Source: Rhodoferax sp. (GTDB lineage Bacteria; Pseudomonadota; Gammaproteobacteria; Burkholderiales; Burkholderiaceae_C). From it: a stretch of DNA of 64,000 nucleotides. Below, in pieces: positions 61,802-64,000 of the stretch. How positions within the stretch are numbered: the stretch's first letter is position 1; every line of letters begins with the position of its first letter. The notes beneath the pieces are model-generated. The model had not been told where the DNA came from. It was given only the letters and a program-made list of their open reading frames with translations, and searched no databases. A program made the position numbers and the translations under genes. The stretch spans positions 60,716 through 124,715 of the forward strand of contig JAUXOA010000109.1 of NCBI GenBank assembly GCA_030682475.1. The letters run 5' to 3'.

Positions 61802-62424
61802 GGGCAGTCCTCCCGATGTTCTTGATACGCCTGACGCTCTGGGGGCAAGCCGAGGTTGACGGCTTGCAGCAAAGCCATGCCAATCGCGGTTTGCGCGCTC
61901 AGGGTCACCTGTCTGGACTCATCTTCCAAAGCTTCCAGGTGAATGACCAAATCAGCGCGTGGAATGAAACCGGCTGCTTTTTCAGGCCATTCGGCCAGTT
62001 TGAGGCCAGGGCTGGCAAACAGGTCGCGAAAGCCGGCGTCTTCCCATTCGCGTGGGTTGTTAAAGCGGTAGAAATCAAAGTGCCAGATGTTGAGCTGTCC
62101 GTCCTGAGCGTGTCGAAGAGGAAGTTCATAGGGCTCCACCACGGCGTAGGTGGGGCTTTTAATCCGGCCCTGCACACCCAGTGCGCGCAGCAGATACCGC
62201 ACCAGCGTGGTCTTGCCCGCACCCAGGTCACCCTGCAACTCAATAAAAGCGTTGTGCAGGGCAGGCTGCGCGGCCAGCGCAGCGGCAAACAATTGCGTGG
62301 CCGCCTCAGTCGGCCAGGCCAAACTTTTTACAATCGGGGCGTGTCCAAGCCCCTCACTCAAATCAACAGCAGCCAATTGGTGTCCAAGATGCAGGCCTGG
62401 GCCCGGGAACTTGGATTCTCCCAA
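61798..62424 (-). CDS. tsaE: tRNA t6A-modification ATPase TsaE
   Basis: Up to 208 residues. Walker A GDLGAGKTTLVR and the SPTYAVVEPYE and HFDFYR blocks identify TsaE, which supports the TsaBD complex in making t6A37. The only in-frame ATG is at 62424, but the first 28 codons are antisense to the queG start; TTG 62322 would give a more usual 174 residues. A short insertion (LPLRHAQDGQ) coincides with a REP-like sequence. Upstream gene of amiC. Confidence 0.88.
   Translation of the reverse strand: MGESKFPGPGLHLGHQLAAVDLSEGLGHAPIVKSLAWPTEAATQLFAAALAAQPALHNAFIELQGDLGAGKTTLVRYLLRALGVQGRIKSPTYAVVEPYELPLRHAQDGQLNIWHFDFYRFNNPREWEDAGFRDLFASPGLKLAEWPEKAAGFIPRADLVIHLEALEDESRQVTLSAQTAIGMALLQAVNLGLPPERQAYQEHREDCP
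62091..62119 (+). repeat. REP-like segment inside tsaE
   Basis: GTCCTGAGCGTGTCGAAG at 62101-62118 closely matches the REP unit in mutL (TGTCCTGAGCGCTGTCGAAGG). It encodes part of an extra loop before the HFDFYR block, in frame. Confidence 0.55.
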
Positions 62425-63423
62425 ATTGGCGTGGCCGGTGTTGATTTGTCTTCATCTGAAGCCGGATTATCGGCCTGGCTGGCCCGGGGTTTTCATGGTG
62501 ACATGGCTTATATGGCGACACACGGCCTCAAACGCGCCCGGCCCATTGAGCTGGTACCCGGCACCGTGAGCGTGATCACCGTGCGCATGGACTACCTGCC
62601 GGCAGCCACGCCGCATGGCTGGCAGGCTATCGAGTTTGACCGCCTGAGGCGACCCGCCGAGGGCATCGTGTCAGTCTACGCCAGGGGTCGGGACTATCAC
62701 AAGGTATTGCGTAAGCGCTTGCAACATTTGAGCGAGCGTATCGCCGACCACTTGGGTCCTTTTGGTCACCGTGTCTTCACCGATTCGGCGCCAGTGCTGG
62801 AGGCCGAGCTGGCGGCGCGCAGCGGCCAGGGTTGGCGCGGCAAGCACACTCTGCTGCTCAGTCGCGAGGCCGGCTCCATGTTTTTTCTGGGCGAAATTTA
62901 TGTGGACCTGGCGCTGCCCTTGAGCGAGCCGGTGTCTGAGCACTGCGGCAGTTGCAATGCCTGCATCGACGTCTGCCCGACGCAAGCCATTGTGGCGCCG
63001 CACCAGCTCGACGCCCGGCGCTGTATCTCCTACCTCACCATCGAGCACGCGGGGGCGATCCCGCTGGAACTGCGTTCTTTGATGGGCAATCGCATCTACG
63101 GCTGTGACGACTGCCAGTTGATTTGCCCGTGGAACAAGTTTGCGCAGCGCAGCGCCTTGCCTGATTTTGATGAGCGCCAGGGCTTGGTTGGCAGTCAGTT
63201 GGTGACTTTGTTTGGCTGGACGGAAGAAGAGTTTTTGCGTTACACCGAAGGAAGCCCGATCCGACGCATCGGGCATGAACGCTGGCTGCGCAACGTGGCG
63301 GTGGCACTGGGCAACGCGCTGCGTGCGGGTGCCGATCCAGAGCTGGTCAAGGCTCTCGCCCGGCGCGCCGACCACCCCAGCGCACTGGTGCGCGAACACG
63401 TGGCCTGGGCGTTGGGAGTTTGA
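62341..63423 (+). CDS. queG: Epoxyqueuosine reductase
   Basis: 360 residues from GTG 62341 (MSKPLTQINSSQLVSKMQAW), chosen because the family N-terminus aligns there; the frame is open upstream but overlaps tsaE. Cobalamin-dependent N-terminal domain, then two [4Fe-4S] sets HCGSCNACIDVCPTQAI and CDDCQLICPWNKF, and C-terminal HEAT-like helices. Performs the last step of queuosine synthesis on tRNA. Shares its divergent spacer with tsaE. Confidence 0.92.
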   Translation: MSKPLTQINSSQLVSKMQAWARELGFSQIGVAGVDLSSSEAGLSAWLARGFHGDMAYMATHGLKRARPIELVPGTVSVITVRMDYLPAATPHGWQAIEFDRLRRPAEGIVSVYARGRDYHKVLRKRLQHLSERIADHLGPFGHRVFTDSAPVLEAELAARSGQGWRGKHTLLLSREAGSMFFLGEIYVDLALPLSEPVSEHCGSCNACIDVCPTQAIVAPHQLDARRCISYLTIEHAGAIPLELRSLMGNRIYGCDDCQLICPWNKFAQRSALPDFDERQGLVGSQLVTLFGWTEEEFLRYTEGSPIRRIGHERWLRNVAVALGNALRAGADPELVKALARRADHPSALVREHVAWALGV

Positions 63424-63438
63424 TTTTGTTTTTGGGCC

Positions 63439-63459
63439 TGTCGGGTTGTGCGCCCGACA
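63439..63459 (+). terminator. First hairpin after queG
   Basis: TGTCGGG pairs with CCCGACA around a 7-nt loop, 16 bp after the queG stop. No T-run follows, so it is a weak terminator or a transcript 3'-end stabiliser. Confidence 0.45.
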
Positions 63460-63467
63460 GCGCACTC

Positions 63468-63496
63468 ACTTTCTCTTGCAACGCCCAAGAGAAAGT
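63468..63496. terminator. Second hairpin after queG
   Basis: ACTTTCTCTTG pairs perfectly with CAAGAGAAAGT (11 bp, 7-nt loop). Symmetrical, without a clear T-tract; probably marks the queG transcript end. Confidence 0.5.
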
Positions 63497-63829
63497 AAGC
63501 AAAGTTCACGCAGTGGGGGTTTGCTCACTTCGCGCAGCGAAGTTATGCAAACACCAAAAGGCGAGCCGGATTCGTCGCCCCGCGCTGCGCGCGGGTAAGC
63601 TGCGTTGCTCGGTGCAGCCGGGGTCTGGCTAAATTCGTTGCGCTCAAACAACGCCAGCCCTGATCCGTCTGCCCCTGCGCTACTCGCCTCCTCATTACGG
63701 CGGGAGAATGACTACCCGCAGACCGCACGATCGACATTCTTTAGGCTATGCGTGATTGCAAGACTTGACCCCGCGACGGGCGCTGGGCGCGCGAGCATCC
63801 CGGTATCGTAGCGGCGCGCCGCACGGCGT

Positions 63830-64000
63830 TCAGCCCAACAATACCGACGAGGCTTCGAGCCCGTACACCCGCATGCGGCTTGCGCGATCGCTGCGATAGC
63901 TTTCGCCGGCGGAAATGACGATGTCCTTCACGTCGCCATCGTGCGTGATCCACAGGCTGCCGCGGCTGCAGGTCACGATCGTGCCCGCGGCTTGCGGCAC
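63830..64000 (-). CDS. DUF2917 protein, C-terminal part (start outside window)
   Basis: 56 codons end at TGA 63832-63830. The visible part contains SRGSLWITHDGDVKDIVISA followed by GESYRSDRASRMRVYGLE, the cupin-like core of DUF2917. Function unknown. The upstream start lies beyond the window edge. Confidence 0.7.
   Translation of the reverse strand: MPQAAGTIVTCSRGSLWITHDGDVKDIVISAGESYRSDRASRMRVYGLEASSVLLG

Larger units (their letters stand above)
63424..63829. other. Intergenic stretch of about 400 bp with hairpins
   Basis: No convincing gene. It holds two tandem hairpins just after queG (next entries) and several short inverted GC-rich motifs such as CTTCGCGCAGCGAAG and CGCGCTGCGCGCG. This composition looks like degenerate repeat DNA common in Comamonadaceae spacers. 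I saw no tRNA or promoter pair. Confidence 0.6.

Noticed and set aside
63741..63953. Minus-strand frame at the end of the window
   Set aside because: Overlaps the DUF2917 gene in another frame; Arg-rich translation without conserved features.

Overview
The window reads as chromosomal DNA from a betaproteobacterium of the order Burkholderiales. Comamonadaceae, and within them a Rhodoferax-like facultative anaerobe, fits best. I infer this from the overall protein flavour, roughly 60% GC, the housekeeping gene neighbourhoods (hda next to a HAD phosphatase and pcnB-folK; tsaE-amiC facing queG; mutL facing dedA), a MutL with the endonuclease motif typical of MutH-less bacteria, and anaerobic aromatic-acid genes. 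No database search was possible, so the genus is a guess. I saw no rRNA, tRNA, CRISPR array, prophage or intact insertion sequence.

Layout. 1-3000 (minus strand): assimilatory sulfite reduction (a TauE/SafE permease, cysI, and the start of a DUF934 gene). 3048-5794: argF, argD and rpsT, with two hairpin terminators between rpsT and argD. 5911-7476: murJ. 7566-13172: a CheB-CheR-PAS fusion overlapping a PAS histidine kinase/receiver, followed by the wreck of a GGDEF/EAL-type gene. 13261-20260: a SirB1-like protein, a MazF-like toxin coupled to a carboxymuconolactone-decarboxylase-like gene, a SAF-domain oxidoreductase, an MFS carrier, purM and an AI-2E-family permease. 20270-27475: hda, HAD phosphatase, pcnB, folK, RidA-like protein, YgjP-like metalloprotease, lysS and yggT.

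27720-56272 is the accessory heart of the window. A plus-strand operon (BadH-like dehydrogenase, crotonase, TetR regulator, second crotonase) meets a 13-gene minus-strand block (48281 down to 30925) with almost no gaps. That block encodes an FlK-like thioesterase, a phenylacetyl-CoA:acceptor oxidoreductase (padBCD), a phenylacetate-CoA ligase, the molybdenum enzyme 4-hydroxybenzoyl-CoA reductase (hcrCAB), a fused NfnA-NfnB flavoprotein, a rubrerythrin fused to a benzoate-CoA-ligase-like enzyme, a DUF2249 protein, an NnrS-like membrane protein and an acyl-CoA dehydrogenase. A GNAT protein and an Rrf2 regulator diverge from its head. Next comes another minus-strand operon, iorA-iorB plus a three-part TRAP importer, with a LysR regulator reading away from it. 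Together these genes could import an aromatic acid or aryl-2-oxoacid, convert it to (4-hydroxy)phenylacetyl-CoA, oxidise the side chain to the alpha-keto acid, form (4-hydroxy)benzoyl-CoA and remove the para-hydroxyl to give benzoyl-CoA. The ring reductase and the padEFGHI phenylglyoxylate oxidoreductase are not in the window.

57413-64000 returns to housekeeping: a small acidic protein, mutL, dedA, amiC, tsaE, queG, a repeat-rich 400-bp intergenic stretch and the end of a DUF2917 gene. Two dispersed repeat families run through the window. One is a palindrome built on GGACAGAGCT...TCTGTCC in the spacers around cysI, argD/rpsT, pcnB, lysS/yggT and mutL/dedA. The other is a REP-type element that sits in frame inside mutL and possibly tsaE.
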